Below are positions 25,562 through 36,012 of a stretch of DNA of 64,000 nucleotides, in pieces (the first letter of the stretch is position 1; each line of letters opens with the position of its first letter). The translations under genes were made by a program, and so were the position numbers. Under the pieces are notes generated by a model that saw nothing but the letters and a program-made list of their open reading frames with translations, ran no database searches and was not told where the DNA came from. Source of the DNA: Pseudomonas graminis. GTDB lineage: Bacteria; Pseudomonadota; Gammaproteobacteria; Pseudomonadales; Pseudomonadaceae. The stretch covers positions 153,771-217,770 of the forward strand of contig NZ_MDEN01000057.1 of NCBI RefSeq assembly GCF_001705435.1. The letters are read 5' to 3'.

Positions 25562-25984
25562 CTATCGCCCCCAACACCCCGCCACACTGGCAGCCCCCGA
25601 CATCCCGAGATTGTCGCGCTTGCCAGTGTTTTCCAGCACAAAATTCCCACACGCATCGCCCGCCATCATTCCTCCGCCAACCGGCGAAGCGGTCAGCGCG
25701 AACGTCCGCTCCTTGCGCTCAGCCCCTATCCGATAAAACCCATTCCCCATCGACACCTCATGACTAAGCGCCGGAGGCCCGCTGACGTCCGAGTATTGCC
25801 CTGCCCGTGAATGAAACCGCTCAAGCTTCTGCGCCTCTTCAACCAGCACCCCGGCGATCTCCGAGCGGCGGGTTTTCCGGATGTACTCGCTGTACTGCGG
25901 GTACGCGACGGCGGCGAGAATCGCGACGATGGCGATGGCAATCAGCAGTTCGATCAGGGTGAAGCCTGTGCGAGTTCTGTTCAT
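25562..25984 (-). CDS. Type IV minor pilin PilE-like, reverse set
   Basis: A 140-residue prepilin. The leader MNRTRTG precedes FTLIELLIAIAIVAILAAVAYPQYSEYIRK, with Glu5. RRSEIAGVLVEEAQKLERFHSRAGQYSD follows, and two C-terminal Cys (GDACGNF, AGCWG) are present. It is paralogous to the forward pilE but clearly divergent. It is the last gene of the reverse pilV-pilW-pilX-pilE set and is joined to the pilX-like gene by an ATGA overlap. The 3-nt gap to the convergent pilE leaves no room for a terminator. Confidence 0.9.
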   Translation of the reverse strand: MNRTRTGFTLIELLIAIAIVAILAAVAYPQYSEYIRKTRRSEIAGVLVEEAQKLERFHSRAGQYSDVSGPPALSHEVSMGNGFYRIGAERKERTFALTASPVGGGMMAGDACGNFVLENTGKRDNLGMSGAASVAGCWGR

Positions 25985-26472
25985 TGCCGCTGCCGCCACA
26001 TTACGCGGCGCTCCTGGGTGTGGATGCTTTCGAGCACGGTGCGTGAGTCGCCCTCAATGCCGATGGCCGTCACGCGGTACAGGATCCGAAACTGACCGTC
26101 TCCGCCACCGGGCGGCTGATCGGTTTGGCCGACATGCTGAATGCCGTAGAAACCACCCCGCGTTGCGACCCAATCCACACCCGAGGCCCCGCCCGTTTCG
26201 CTTTTGGAAAGTGTCAGCGCTTCAGGCGGAGGCAAACATCTCGCTGGCGACGAACAGGCCGGCAGTGAAAACCCGGATGACAGGATGTTTGATTCAGCAA
26301 TGCGCAGCGCTGTCTCGGCGGACTGAAACGACGCATCACGCCGCTTGAGCGTGCCCGCCACTTTTTCCTGGAGGGTGGCGTTCTGCATCGACGATGTCGC
26401 CAAGAGGGTCAGCAACAGCAGGAACACCAGGCTGACGATCAACACCGCGCCACGTTGTGGATTCATATTCAT
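25981..26472 (-). CDS. Type IV minor pilin PilX-like, reverse set
   Basis: A 163-residue protein beginning MNMNPQRG, then AVLIVSLVFLLLLTLLATSSMQNATLQEKVAGTLKRRDASFQSAETALRIAE, a PilX N-terminal domain. Glu5 is absent as in other PilX. The start at 26472 is preceded by a GGGGTGA ribosome site and lies 4 nt after the pilW-like stop. It is similar in layout but not close in sequence to the forward pilX, which argues against a recent duplication. Confidence 0.88.
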   Translation of the reverse strand: MNMNPQRGAVLIVSLVFLLLLTLLATSSMQNATLQEKVAGTLKRRDASFQSAETALRIAESNILSSGFSLPACSSPARCLPPPEALTLSKSETGGASGVDWVATRGGFYGIQHVGQTDQPPGGGDGQFRILYRVTAIGIEGDSRTVLESIHTQERRVMWRQRQ

Positions 26473-26476
26473 GTGA

Positions 26477-27178
26477 TCACCCCAGCCGATTACGGAGGGC
26501 GGCAACGACGTCGATGGTCTGTTCCTGCGCCCGATCTGCGGGGTCGAACAGTGTCAGGGTCAGCCGCACGCTGCGGATCAACGAGGGCTCGGCGGTGGCC
26601 GCGTACCGCGCAACGGAGCGGTCATTGATCGAACCGGCAACGCCGAACAGCACGCTGAACGCGCGCACGTTGCTGACCAGGGGCTGGCCATTCAGCGATA
26701 GCTCATTGCGAGCCTTGTTGAAGCGATACACCTGCTTGTGAATGGGTATCGCGGTCTCATGTCCGGCGAGCCGGGGCGCCCGGCCGTTGGAGTACGCGGT
26801 GGCGGATGACACGCAGTCGGTGTGTATGACCCAGGTCGACCAGCCTCCACCCTCCCCGGTTCCGGCGGTGGCGAGGCTCAGTGTCTGCGAGCTGGCGTCC
26901 CAGTGGATCGGCGCTTCAAACGCTTTGGAAAAGCCATTGCCGACGCTGGCGTCGTCGACTTTTCCCAAACAGCCGAACATGCCGACCAGCCGCACTTCCT
27001 GGACCATTTTGCTGAGCACGAATCGCGCGTCTTCCTGCAGGCTGGCGGACGATGTCTGACTGGCATAGCTGCTCTTTGAGCTGATGAATATCTGCGCCAA
27101 GGCCAGCGACATCACCAATCCCAACACCAGCGCCAGCATAACTTCGACGAGGCCAAAGCCTTTCTCCAAAGGCCTCAT
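26477..27178 (-). CDS. Type IV minor pilin PilW-like, reverse set
   Basis: A 233-residue prepilin. The leader MRPLEKG precedes FGLVEVMLALVLGLVMSLALAQIFISSKSSY, with Glu5. SLQEDARFVLSKMVQEVRLVGMFGCLG is the PilW pattern. The ATG at 27178 overlaps the stop of the pilV-like gene and places the cleavage site correctly. An upstream in-frame start at 27268 would give a 30-residue hydrophilic extension and is rejected. Confidence 0.9.
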   Translation of the reverse strand: MRPLEKGFGLVEVMLALVLGLVMSLALAQIFISSKSSYASQTSSASLQEDARFVLSKMVQEVRLVGMFGCLGKVDDASVGNGFSKAFEAPIHWDASSQTLSLATAGTGEGGGWSTWVIHTDCVSSATAYSNGRAPRLAGHETAIPIHKQVYRFNKARNELSLNGQPLVSNVRAFSVLFGVAGSINDRSVARYAATAEPSLIRSVRLTLTLFDPADRAQEQTIDVVAALRNRLG

Positions 27179-27630
27179 GGTCGTGCGCCCCGCTCGGCAG
27201 ATACATCTGCGGTCAACGTCAGCGTCTGCTTCTGTGCGGCCTCCTGGCTGGCGCGGGAATCGTCCCACTTCAATGTAACGGTCACGCTCGATCCCGACAC
27301 CGCAATGGATGCCTCGGCATCGTCACCGACCGCGCGTCTCAACTGCGTCGCGAAGTCGTACAGGTCTTGCTGGCGTGGGACGGCGAGACTGCCGGACGAT
27401 GGCGCCTGACTCAGCGAAGCCAGCGCATAACTGGTGCCCGGATTGGCGCGGATTCGCTCGAGAAGATCATGGGCGATGAAACTGACGTGCATGCTGCGCA
27501 TCGAGCTTTCGGTGTACTTCAGCGCGTTGAGCTGCAGCATCGCCACACCCAATATGCCAACGCTGAAGATCAGCAGCGCAACCAGCACTTCGATCAATGT
27601 CATCCCTGATTGCATCGCCTTTCCTGCCAT
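27175..27630 (-). CDS. Type IV minor pilin PilV-like, reverse set
   Basis: A 151-residue prepilin. The leader MAGKAMQSG precedes MTLIEVLVALLIFSVGILGVAMLQLNALKYTESSMR, with Glu5. A methionine is at position 1 of the mature form, which PilD normally methylates as Phe. HDLLERIRANPGTSYAL is a PilV signature. The start at 27630 has GAGGTGGGCG just upstream. It is first gene of the reverse set and is divergent from fimT at 27799. Confidence 0.9.
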   Translation of the reverse strand: MAGKAMQSGMTLIEVLVALLIFSVGILGVAMLQLNALKYTESSMRSMHVSFIAHDLLERIRANPGTSYALASLSQAPSSGSLAVPRQQDLYDFATQLRRAVGDDAEASIAVSGSSVTVTLKWDDSRASQEAAQKQTLTLTADVSAERGARP

Positions 27631-27798
27631 CGCCCACCTCTGCCGTCCGCTGTGCAGGCACCAGTGAAGCCGATGCGCAGCGGTTTGCCCGAAGGATGTG
27701 TAACGGCGGCTTGCAGACATACCGGCTGACAATCGAACCGGTTGTCAGCGCAACGGAGCAGGTGTTTGCTTGAGCGCCGAACTCAACGGAAGACGCTC

Positions 27799-28302
27799 GT
27801 GAAACAGCAAGGATTGACGCTGATTGAACTGCTGGCAGGGTTGGTGATTGTGGGTATCGTCGCGACGCTCGCGATCCCCGCCTTCGGCCAGTTGATCGAC
27901 TCACAACGACGTCAGGACACGGCTCAGCAACTGGCCAGCGGGCTGCGAATGGCTCGCACAGAGGCGATTCTGCGCAGTCAGCCAGTGGTGATACAGGCCC
28001 TTGAAAAGGACTGGAGCCGAGGCTGGAACGTGTTCGTCGACAGCAACCGCAACCAGCTCAGAGACGAGGGTGAGCTGTCGCTGGCCGAGTTCGCCAGCCA
28101 CCGTGACGTCAGGGTGGTGGGCAACAGCAAAGTCGCCGTGCGCATTGGTTTCGATAACACGGGGCGGCTGCTGAACAACGCTAACGGGACACTGGCGGTG
28201 TGTCTCAGAGACGCACCTGCCAGTCGCTACCAGTTGGTGATTGCGGTGACCGGCAGGGTCACGCTGCGATCCGAGGGATTCAGCAGCGAGCCCTGCGCAT
28301 GA
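27799..28302 (+). CDS. fimT: Type IV pilus minor pilin FimT/GspH family
   Basis: A 167-residue prepilin with a five-residue leader (M/V-KQQG) before LTLIELLAGLVIVGIVATLAIPAFGQLIDSQRRQD, with Glu5. A GspH beta domain follows (GLRMARTEAILRSQPVVIQ, GWNVFVDSNRN). The GTG at 27799 is chosen: GGAAG lies 6 nt upstream and the leader is normal; the in-frame ATG at 27742 gives an over-long basic leader. FimT of some species binds DNA during natural transformation (family knowledge). It is divergent from the reverse pilin set and convergent with ispH. Confidence 0.88.
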   Translation: MKQQGLTLIELLAGLVIVGIVATLAIPAFGQLIDSQRRQDTAQQLASGLRMARTEAILRSQPVVIQALEKDWSRGWNVFVDSNRNQLRDEGELSLAEFASHRDVRVVGNSKVAVRIGFDNTGRLLNNANGTLAVCLRDAPASRYQLVIAVTGRVTLRSEGFSSEPCA

Positions 28303-28304
28303 TG

Positions 28305-28321
28305 CGGTCACGGAGTGACCG
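28305..28321. terminator. Hairpin between convergent fimT and ispH
   Basis: CGGTCAC, GGA, GTGACCG: a perfect 7-bp stem in the 21-bp gap between the two stops. No T-run is visible, so termination strength is uncertain. Confidence 0.45.
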
Positions 28322-28323
28322 GA

Positions 28324-29271
28324 TTACAGCAGCGACTTGACGCGCAATTCCTTGGGCATCGAGAAGGTGATGTTTTCCTCGCGCCCGGCCAGCTCGTCTT
28401 CGCCGGTCGCACCCCAGGCGTGCAGCTGCTGGATCACGCCACGCACCAGCACCTCGGGCGCCGAAGCACCGGCGGTAATGCCGATGCGGCCCACGCCGTC
28501 GAACCAGCTGCGCTGCATGTCTTCGGCACCATCGATCAGATAGGCAGGGGTCGACATGCGTTCAGCCAGTTCACGCAGGCGATTGGAGTTGGAGCTGTTC
28601 GGGCTGCCGACCACCAGCACCACGTCGCACTCATCGGCAAGGACCTTGACCGCATCCTGACGGTTTTGCGTGGCGTAACAGATGTCGTCCTTGCGCGGGC
28701 CACCAATGGCCGGGAATCGTGTGCGCAGGGCGTCGATGACCCGGCTGGTGTCGTCCATCGACAGCGTCGTCTGGGTCACGAAGGCAAGGTTCTCAGGATT
28801 GCTCACCTGGAGGTTGGCAACGTCTGCTTCGTCTTCGACCAGATAAATCGCGCCGCCATTGCTGGCGTCGTACTGCCCCATCGTCCCCTCGACCTCAGGG
28901 TGGCCGGCGTGCCCAATGAGGATGCACTCGCGGCCATCACGGCTGTAGCGCGCGACCTCGATATGCACTTTGGTCACCAGCGGACAGGTGGCGTCGAACA
29001 CCTTCAGGCCGCGACCTGCCGCCTCGGTGCGCACCGCCTGCGACACGCCGTGGGCACTGAAAATCACGATGACGTCGTCCGGCACCTGATCGAGCTCTTC
29101 GACGAAGATCGCGCCACGGCTGCGCAGGTCTTCGACGACGAATTTGTTATGAACCACTTCATGGCGCACGTAGATCGGCGGGCCAAACACTTCCAGCGCG
29201 CGATTGACGATTTCGATCGCACGGTCCACCCCGGCGCAGAAGCCACGTGGGTTGGCGAGTTTGATTTGCAT
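28324..29271 (-). CDS. ispH: 4-hydroxy-3-methylbut-2-enyl diphosphate reductase IspH (LytB)
   Basis: A 315-residue iron-sulfur enzyme of the last MEP-pathway step, making IPP and DMAPP. The three cluster cysteines are seen in [12 protein letters not shown] (Cys12), [11 protein letters not shown] and [11 protein letters not shown]. The catalytic TQTTLS and the SSNSNRL diphosphate-binding loop are present. ATG 29271 ([15 protein letters not shown]) gives the family N-terminus. A terminator at 29311-29336 separates it from fkpB, so it may have its own promoter although it sits at the end of the ribF-ileS-lspA-fkpB run. Confidence 0.97.
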   Translation of the reverse strand: MQIKLANPRGFCAGVDRAIEIVNRALEVFGPPIYVRHEVVHNKFVVEDLRSRGAIFVEELDQVPDDVIVIFSAHGVSQAVRTEAAGRGLKVFDATCPLVTKVHIEVARYSRDGRECILIGHAGHPEVEGTMGQYDASNGGAIYLVEDEADVANLQVSNPENLAFVTQTTLSMDDTSRVIDALRTRFPAIGGPRKDDICYATQNRQDAVKVLADECDVVLVVGSPNSSNSNRLRELAERMSTPAYLIDGAEDMQRSWFDGVGRIGITAGASAPEVLVRGVIQQLHAWGATGEDELAGREENITFSMPKELRVKSLL

Positions 29272-29310
29272 GATGTGCCTCGTGTCTACGCGCAATGAAA
29301 CATATAAACG

Positions 29311-29336
29311 AAAAGGCCCCGAACAGTGCCGGGGCC
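29311..29336 (-). terminator. Terminator between fkpB and ispH
   Basis: On the reverse strand, GGCCCC, a 10-nt loop region, GGGGCC, then TTTT. It ends the ribF-ileS-lspA-fkpB transcript in whole or part. Confidence 0.8.
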
Positions 29337-29353
29337 AGGCGCTCTGGCGATGC

Positions 29354-29821
29354 TCAGAGTGCCTTCACCTCGAAAATTTCCACTTCGAAGGTCAACGTCT
29401 TGCCCGCCAGCGGGTGATTGAAATCGACGGTGACCTGATCATCGTCCATCGATTTCACCACGCCCGGCAGCTCGGTGTTCGCCGCATCGTTGAAGATCAC
29501 CAGCAGCCCTTCCGACAGCTCCATATTCTGGAACTGCGAACGGGGCATGACCTGCAGATTTTGCGGGTTCGGCTGACCGAAAGCGTTTTCCGGCGGCACT
29601 TGAAGCGTGCGTTTGTCACCGGCTTTGAAGCCAAAGATCAGCGCCTCAAAGCCCGGAAGCAGGCTGCCATCGCCAACCTTGAAAGTCGCCGGCGCCTTGT
29701 CAAACGTGCTGTCGACGGTGTCGCCGTTTTCCAGGTGCAGCGCGAAATGCAGGGTGACTTCCGTGTTCTGACCGATGCGTGTTTCCTGAGTAGCCTGTTC
29801 GGTCATCAACTGATCAGTCAT
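29354..29821 (-). CDS. fkpB: FKBP-type peptidyl-prolyl isomerase FkpB (SlpA)
   Basis: A 155-residue SlyD-like FKBP. The split FKBP fold ([20 protein letters not shown], then [19 protein letters not shown]) is interrupted by an inserted-flap chaperone domain containing [11 protein letters not shown]. It ends with [20 protein letters not shown]. It lacks the His-rich tail of SlyD. It isomerises prolyl bonds and has chaperone activity in the cytosol. Start 29821 overlaps the lspA 3' end by 8 bp. The lspA-fkpB-ispH order is conserved across gamma-proteobacteria. Confidence 0.95.
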   Translation of the reverse strand: MTDQLMTEQATQETRIGQNTEVTLHFALHLENGDTVDSTFDKAPATFKVGDGSLLPGFEALIFGFKAGDKRTLQVPPENAFGQPNPQNLQVMPRSQFQNMELSEGLLVIFNDAANTELPGVVKSMDDDQVTVDFNHPLAGKTLTFEVEIFEVKAL

Positions 29822-30326
29822 TGACGGTCTCTCCGGTTTTCTTGCTCTTGAACATGTCCAGAGCCAGCATGATCGCGCCAACGGTAATGGCGCTGTCCGC
29901 AACATTGAAGGCCGGGAAGCCGTGTTCTTTCCAATGCACGAATATGAAGTCTATGACATGGCCGATGAAGATTCGGTCATACAGATTGCCGAGTGCCCCG
30001 CCCAATATCAGGGCAAGGGCAATCGCCAGCCAGGTTTCGTCGCGTCCGAGCCGCTTGAGCCAGACCACCAGCACCCCACTCACCACCACCGCGATCAGCG
30101 CAAACAACCAGCGCTGCCAGCCGGAACTGTCGGCCAGGAAGCTGAACGCAGCCCCGGTGTTGTAGGCCAGCATCCAGCTGAAGTAGTCAGGAAGGATGAC
30201 GATCTGCTCGTACAACTCCAGGCGGTTTTCGAAGTAGAACTTGCTGGCCTGGTCAATGACCACCACCAGCACGCTCAACCACAACCAACCCAGTCGGCCC
30301 ATACGGCCAGCCGATGCATTAGGCAT
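29814..30326 (-). CDS. lspA: Lipoprotein signal peptidase LspA
   Basis: A 170-residue inner-membrane aspartic protease with four membrane helices. Both catalytic aspartates are in their motifs: [19 protein letters not shown] and [11 protein letters not shown]. It cuts the signal peptide from diacylated prolipoproteins such as BamD in this window. ATG 30326 overlaps the ileS stop by 8 bp; longer in-frame extensions lie within ileS. Confidence 0.97.
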   Translation of the reverse strand: MPNASAGRMGRLGWLWLSVLVVVIDQASKFYFENRLELYEQIVILPDYFSWMLAYNTGAAFSFLADSSGWQRWLFALIAVVVSGVLVVWLKRLGRDETWLAIALALILGGALGNLYDRIFIGHVIDFIFVHWKEHGFPAFNVADSAITVGAIMLALDMFKSKKTGETVND

Positions 30327-33150
30327 AGTGACGAACCTCGCCTGCGCCGCTGATGTTGTCGACGCAACGACCGCAGATTTCCGGATGCTCCGGATTGACC
30401 CCGACATCCTCGCGGTGATGCCAGCAGCGCGCGCACTTGGCGTGGCCGGATTTGACGACCTTGAGTTTCAAACCAGCCACTTCGGTGACCACCGCATCTG
30501 CAGGCGCGCTGACGAAAGGCGCGACGCTGGCCGTTGAGGTGATCAGCACGAAGCGCAACTCATTGCTCAACTTGGACAGATCCGCCACCAGCGCGTCTTC
30601 GGCGTACAGCGTGACTTCGGCTTGCAAGTTGCCGCCAATGGCTTTGGCCGCGCGCAGGTTTTCCATTTCCTTGTTGACCGCCACCTTCACCGCCATGATC
30701 CGCTCCCAGTAGGCGCGATCAAGCTCGAAGCCTTCAGGCAGTTCGCTCAGCTCGGTATACCAGGTGTTGAGCATGACCGACTCGTTACGCTCGCCCGGCA
30801 AGTACTGCCACAGCTCATCGGCGGTGAACGCCAGGATCGGTGCGATCCAGCGAACCAGCGCTTCGGAGATGTGGAACAGCGCAGTCTGGCAAGAGCGGCG
30901 CGCCGTGCTGTTGGCACCGGTGGTGTACTGGCGGTCCTTGATGATGTCCAGATAGAAGCCACCCAATTCTTGAACGCAGAAGTTGTGCACCTTCGAGTAG
31001 ACGTTCCAGAACCGATATTCGCCGTAGTGCTCTTCCAGTTCACGCTGCAACAGCAGGGCGCGATCCACCGCCCAGCGGTCCAGCGCCAGCATCTCTTCGG
31101 CTGGCAGCAAGTCGGTGGCCGGGTTGAAACCGGTCAGGTTCGAGAGCAGGAAACGTGCGGTGTTGCGGATACGACGGTACGCATCGGCGCTGCGCTGCAG
31201 AATGGTGTTGGAAACAGCCATTTCGCCGGAGTAATCGGTCGCCGAAACCCACAGGCGCATGATGTCCGCGCCCAGTGTGTCGTTGACGGTCTGCGGCGCG
31301 ATAACGTTGCCCAGCGACTTGGACATCTTGCGGCCGTTCTCGTCCACGGTAAAACCATGGGTGAGCAATTCACGGTACGGCGCGTGATTATCGATGGCGC
31401 AACCGGTCAGCAGCGACGAGTGGAACCAGCCCCGGTGTTGGTCCGAGCCTTCGAGGTACAGGTCGGCGCGTGGACCGCTTTCGTGGCCCATCGGGTGGGA
31501 GCCGCGAAGGACGTGCCAGTGCGTGGTGCCTGAATCGAACCATACGTCCAGAGTGTCGGAGATCTTGTCGTAGTGCGGCGCTTCGTCACCCAGCAGCTCG
31601 GCAGCGTCCATCTTGAACCAGGCTTCGATGCCTTCCTGCTCGACGCGCTGAGCGACTTCTTCCATCAGCTCAACGGTGCGCGGGTGCAGCTCGCCACTTT
31701 CCTTGTTCAGGAAAAACGGGATCGGCACGCCCCAGTTGCGCTGACGGGAGATGCACCAGTCAGGACGGTTGGCGATCATCGAGTGCAGGCGCGCCTGCCC
31801 CCATGCCGGGACGAATTTGGTTTCTTCGATGGCCTTCACGGCGCGGTTGCGCAGGGTGTCACCCGACGTCGGCTGCTTGTCCATGCCGACGAACCACTGC
31901 GCGGTGGCGCGGTAGATCAGCGGCGTCTTGTGGCGCCAGCAGTGCATGTAGCTGTGGGTGATGGTTTCGGTGTGCAGCAACGCGCCGACTTCGGTCAGCT
32001 TGTCGATGATTGGCTGGTTGGCCTTGAAGATGAACTGGCCACCGAAGAACTCCAGCGACGGGCTGTACACGCCGTTGCTCTGCACCGGACTGATGATGTC
32101 GTCGTTGGTCAGGCCGTAGCTTTTGCAGATCACGAAGTCGTCGACGCCATAGGCCGGCGAGCAGTGAACGACACCGGTGCCCGCGCCCAGCTCGACATAG
32201 TCGGCCAGATAGATGGGCGAAAGACGATCGTAGAACGGATGACGGAAATTGATCAGCTCGAGCGCCGAACCTTCGGCCGTCGCCAGCACCGAACCTTCAA
32301 GGTTCCATCGCTTCAGGCAGGACTCAACCAGCTCTTCAGCCAGCACCAGCAGGCGCTCGCCGGTATCGACCAGTGCGTAGGTGAATTCCGGGTGAACGTT
32401 GAGCGCCTGGTTTGCCGGGATGGTCCACGGGGTGGTGGTCCAGATCACGATGGCAGCAGGTTTGCCCAGACTTGGCAGACCGAAGGCGGCAGCCAGCTTG
32501 TCGGCATCGGCCACCGGGAAGGCGACGTCGATGGTGGACGATTTCTTGTCCTGATATTCAACTTCCGCTTCAGCCAATGCAGAGCCGCAATCGAAACACC
32601 AGTTGACCGGCTTCAGGCCCTTGAAGACAAAGCCGTTCTTGACCATCTCAGCCAACGCGCGGATTTCACCGGCTTCGTTGGCGAAGTCCATGGTGCGGTA
32701 CGGGTTGTCCCAGTCGCCCAGCACACCCAGGCGGATGAACTCGGCTTTCTGCCCTTCGATCTGCTCGGCCGCGTAGGCACGGCACAGTTCCCGGGTCTTG
32801 TCCGCAGGCAGATTCTTGCCGTGGGTGACTTCGACCTTGTGCTCGATCGGCAGACCGTGGCAATCCCAGCCCGGGACATAAGGCGCGTCGAAGCCGGAAA
32901 GGGTCTTCGAGCGAACGATCATGTCCTTGAGAATCTTGTTGACCGCATGACCGATGTGGATATTGCCGTTGGCGTACGGAGGCCCGTCGTGCAGCACGAA
33001 CTTGGGCCGATCCTTGCCAATTTCGCGCAGCTTCTGGTACAGGCCAATGCTGTCCCAGCGCTGCAGAGTTTGCGGCTCGCGCTGGGGCAGGCCGGCCTTC
33101 ATCGGGAAGGCGGTGTCCGGAAGATTAAGCGTGGCTTTGTAGTCGGTCAT
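30319..33150 (-). CDS. ileS: Isoleucyl-tRNA synthetase
   Basis: A 943-residue class I synthetase. The HIGH motif lies in [12 protein letters not shown] (about 58-69), the editing domain (CP1) has [17 protein letters not shown], and KMSKS lies in [10 protein letters not shown] (about 604-613). The C-terminal zinc site has [12 protein letters not shown] and CGRCVDN. This is the bacterial mupirocin-sensitive type by length and zinc finger. It starts 1 nt after the ribF stop, so ribF-ileS-lspA-fkpB form one operon. Confidence 0.98.
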   Translation of the reverse strand: MTDYKATLNLPDTAFPMKAGLPQREPQTLQRWDSIGLYQKLREIGKDRPKFVLHDGPPYANGNIHIGHAVNKILKDMIVRSKTLSGFDAPYVPGWDCHGLPIEHKVEVTHGKNLPADKTRELCRAYAAEQIEGQKAEFIRLGVLGDWDNPYRTMDFANEAGEIRALAEMVKNGFVFKGLKPVNWCFDCGSALAEAEVEYQDKKSSTIDVAFPVADADKLAAAFGLPSLGKPAAIVIWTTTPWTIPANQALNVHPEFTYALVDTGERLLVLAEELVESCLKRWNLEGSVLATAEGSALELINFRHPFYDRLSPIYLADYVELGAGTGVVHCSPAYGVDDFVICKSYGLTNDDIISPVQSNGVYSPSLEFFGGQFIFKANQPIIDKLTEVGALLHTETITHSYMHCWRHKTPLIYRATAQWFVGMDKQPTSGDTLRNRAVKAIEETKFVPAWGQARLHSMIANRPDWCISRQRNWGVPIPFFLNKESGELHPRTVELMEEVAQRVEQEGIEAWFKMDAAELLGDEAPHYDKISDTLDVWFDSGTTHWHVLRGSHPMGHESGPRADLYLEGSDQHRGWFHSSLLTGCAIDNHAPYRELLTHGFTVDENGRKMSKSLGNVIAPQTVNDTLGADIMRLWVSATDYSGEMAVSNTILQRSADAYRRIRNTARFLLSNLTGFNPATDLLPAEEMLALDRWAVDRALLLQRELEEHYGEYRFWNVYSKVHNFCVQELGGFYLDIIKDRQYTTGANSTARRSCQTALFHISEALVRWIAPILAFTADELWQYLPGERNESVMLNTWYTELSELPEGFELDRAYWERIMAVKVAVNKEMENLRAAKAIGGNLQAEVTLYAEDALVADLSKLSNELRFVLITSTASVAPFVSAPADAVVTEVAGLKLKVVKSGHAKCARCWHHREDVGVNPEHPEICGRCVDNISGAGEVRHYA

Positions 33151-33151
33151 T

Positions 33152-34099
33152 TCAGGCTCTAAAGTTTAGCGGTTGGTCGTGCCAGTGGGCACGAGCGGCA
33201 GCGACATCCGCATCGATCGCCGTCTTGAGCGCCTCAAGGGAGGCAAAGCGCTGCTCATCACGCAGCTTGTGGTGGAATACCACCGTCAAACGCCGGCCAT
33301 AGATATCGCCGGTAAAATCCAGAAGGTGAATCTCCAGATGGGGACGTCCATCGCCCGCCACGCTGGGACGCACGCCGATGTTGGCGACGCCTGGCCATAC
33401 CTTGCCGTCAATCTGCGCGCTGACCAGGTAGACACCGGTCAATGGCACGCGACGACGTTTGAGTTGCACGTTGGCCGTGGGCGTACCCAACTGACGCGCC
33501 AGTTTCTGGCCATGCAGTACGCGGCCAGAGATTTCGAACGGGCGGCCCAGTAAATGCTCGGCCAGGGTGAAGTCTGCGGCAGCAAGCGCCGTGCGCACCT
33601 TGGTGCTGCTCACACGGACGCCATCGATTTCGACGGTCTGCGCCGCTTCGACGGTGAAGCCCTTTCCGGCGCCGACTTTTTGCAGGAAATCGAAATCGCC
33701 CACGCGGTCACAGCCAAAACGGAAGTCGTCACCCACCTCCAGGTGCTTCACACCCAGGCCATCGATGAGCACGGTGTCGACAAACTCGGATGCACTGAGC
33801 TTGCTGAAGCGCTGATTGAAGGCCAGGCACAACACCAGATCAACGCCCTCGCCAGCCAGCAGATCGAGCTTGTCGCGCAGTCGGGCCAAACGGGCCGGGG
33901 CCGTCTCGGGAGCGAAGAACTCGCGCGGTTGCGGTTCGAAGATCACCACACAACTGGGCAAGCCCAGCTCGACGGCGCGTTCACGCAGTCTCGCCAGGAT
34001 AGCCTGATGACCCCGGTGTACACCGTCGAAATTGCCAATAGTGGCGACGCAGCCCCGGTGCTGCGGGCGCAGATTGTGAAGGCCTCGAACCAGCTGCAT
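33152..34099 (-). CDS. ribF: Bifunctional riboflavin kinase / FAD synthetase RibF
   Basis: A 315-residue protein with an N-terminal FMN adenylyltransferase domain ([27 protein letters not shown]) and a C-terminal riboflavin kinase domain ([22 protein letters not shown]). It makes FMN and FAD. The ATG at 34099 is preceded by AGAAG and gives the usual N-terminus [16 protein letters not shown]. The next gene, ileS, starts 1 nt downstream. Confidence 0.96.
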   Translation of the reverse strand: MQLVRGLHNLRPQHRGCVATIGNFDGVHRGHQAILARLRERAVELGLPSCVVIFEPQPREFFAPETAPARLARLRDKLDLLAGEGVDLVLCLAFNQRFSKLSASEFVDTVLIDGLGVKHLEVGDDFRFGCDRVGDFDFLQKVGAGKGFTVEAAQTVEIDGVRVSSTKVRTALAAADFTLAEHLLGRPFEISGRVLHGQKLARQLGTPTANVQLKRRRVPLTGVYLVSAQIDGKVWPGVANIGVRPSVAGDGRPHLEIHLLDFTGDIYGRRLTVVFHHKLRDEQRFASLEALKTAIDADVAAARAHWHDQPLNFRA

Positions 34100-34217
34100 A
34101 ACGCGCTTCTTGCTCATAAAGTGGCCGATTATAACCACACACCGCCGTCAACGACAGGCGACACATCCGGGCAAACCACAACAATCGACGTTAACCGGCA
34201 GAAAACGACGACTGATC

Positions 34218-35762
34218 CTACAGGATCGCCTTGCGAGCGAAATGCCTGACGCGGAAACCCAGCAACAGCAAAGTGCCGAAATACGTCACGACACCTGCCA
34301 GTGCCAGCGCGCCGAGGCGCAGGAATCGCTGCAGCATCTCGCCGTCTGACCAAGCGGGCATCACATGCATCAGGCCCAGCAGCACGGCGGACATCGCCAC
34401 CACCGCGATAATCAGCTTGCCCAGGAACATCGGCCAACCCGGCTGCGGCTGAAACAGGTCCTGCTTGCGCAACTGCCAGAACAGCAGCAACGCATTGAGG
34501 CAAGCCCCGACACTGATCGCGAGCGCTAAACCGGCGTGTGCCAGATGGATGACATAGACGAAAAGCACATTGAACAGCTGAGTCACCATGAGGGTGAAGA
34601 TCGCGATTTTCACCGGCGTGCGGATATTTTGTTGAGCATAAAAGCCCGGCGCGAGCACCTTGATCACGATGATGCCCAGCAGCCCCACCGAGTACGCGAC
34701 CAGCGCCCGCTGGGTCATCGCGGCATCTTCGCCGTCGAACTTGCCGTACTGGAATAGCGAAACTGTTAGCGGCTCGGCAAGCAGCCCGAGCGCCAGGGTG
34801 CACGGCAGCACCAACAGGAAACACAAGCGCAGGCCCCAGTCGAGAATCCGCGAATATTCATGGCGATCCCGGCTGGCGTAGGTTTTCGAGAGAATCGGCA
34901 GCAGAATCGTCCCCAACGCCACGCCGAGCACCCCGGAAGGCAGTTCCATCAGGCGGTCGGCGTAATACATCCAAGACACGGAACCTGCGACAAGAAACGA
35001 GGCGAATATGGTGTTGATGATCAGCGAAATCTGACTGACGGACACCCCAAGCATGGCCGGCAGCATCTGCTTCATCACCCGCCAGACACCGGTGTCGCGC
35101 AGGTTGAGTCGCGGCAGCACCAGCATGCCGATCTTTTTCAGATGCGGCAGCTGATAAAGAAGCTGCAGCAAACCGCCCGCCAGCACAGCCCAGCCCAGCG
35201 CCATCACGGGCGGGTGGAAATAGGGCGTCAGGAACAGGGCGAAGAAGATCATCGCCAGATTGAGCAGCGTCGGCACGAACGCCGGTACGGAGAAGCGATT
35301 CCACGTGTTGAGGATCGCGCCGGCCAGTGATGACAGAGAAATGAGCAATATATAAGGAAAGGTCACCCGCAGCAGGTCCGAGGTCAGCTGGAACTTCTCC
35401 GGCGTATCGGCAAAACCCGGCGCGGTGGCCCAGATGACCCACGGGGCAAATACGACGCCCAGCACCGTGACGATCGCCAGGGCCAAGGTCAGCAGGCCGG
35501 TGACATACGCGACAAATGTGCGGGTTGCCTCTTCGCCCTGTTGGCTCTTGTATTCCGCCAGGATGGGAACGAAGGCCTGGGAAAAAGCGCCCTCGGCAAA
35601 GATCCGGCGCAGCAGATTGGGCAGCTTGAAGGCGATAAAGAAGGCGTCAGTGGCCATGCCGGCACCGAAAGCGCGCGCGATGATGGTGTCGCGGACGAAG
35701 CCCAGCACCCGCGAAAGCATCGTAATAGAGCTCACGGCGGCAAGCGATTTGAGTAGATTCAT
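34218..35762 (-). CDS. murJ: Lipid II flippase MurJ (MviN)
   Basis: A 514-residue polytopic inner-membrane protein of the MOP superfamily with about 14 hydrophobic helices. The N-terminal [21 protein letters not shown] and [20 protein letters not shown] segments are the MviN hallmarks. It flips lipid II to the periplasmic face for peptidoglycan synthesis. ATG 35762 ([19 protein letters not shown]) is the family N-terminus; longer frames run into the promoter region shared with rpsT. Confidence 0.96.
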   Translation of the reverse strand: MNLLKSLAAVSSITMLSRVLGFVRDTIIARAFGAGMATDAFFIAFKLPNLLRRIFAEGAFSQAFVPILAEYKSQQGEEATRTFVAYVTGLLTLALAIVTVLGVVFAPWVIWATAPGFADTPEKFQLTSDLLRVTFPYILLISLSSLAGAILNTWNRFSVPAFVPTLLNLAMIFFALFLTPYFHPPVMALGWAVLAGGLLQLLYQLPHLKKIGMLVLPRLNLRDTGVWRVMKQMLPAMLGVSVSQISLIINTIFASFLVAGSVSWMYYADRLMELPSGVLGVALGTILLPILSKTYASRDRHEYSRILDWGLRLCFLLVLPCTLALGLLAEPLTVSLFQYGKFDGEDAAMTQRALVAYSVGLLGIIVIKVLAPGFYAQQNIRTPVKIAIFTLMVTQLFNVLFVYVIHLAHAGLALAISVGACLNALLLFWQLRKQDLFQPQPGWPMFLGKLIIAVVAMSAVLLGLMHVMPAWSDGEMLQRFLRLGALALAGVVTYFGTLLLLGFRVRHFARKAIL

Positions 35763-35933
35763 CGAAAGGTTATACGCCTGACCAAAGGAAGCGCCAAAGC
35801 GCGTTCCATATATGCGATACTCCGCGCCGCAAAACAGCTCAGAGCCAAAGCCCGCGAGTTTACAGGTCGCACGCCGGAAAGAAATCACCTCGGCACCACA
35901 CTGCGACCACTCAGCGGAACGCATCAACTGCCC

Positions 35934-35962
35934 TTGACAAGTGTCAAACTCATCGGCATGAT
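35934..35962 (+). promoter_or_regulatory. Sigma-70 promoter of rpsT
   Basis: TTGACA (35934-35939), a 17-bp spacer, CATGAT (35957-35962). The -35 box is consensus. It lies about 50 bp before the rpsT start in the gap divergent from murJ. Confidence 0.75.
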
Positions 35963-36012
35963 TCGCGGCCTATTTTGTTAGCTATTTCCCAAGTCTTTCG
36001 AGGAGCTCGACG

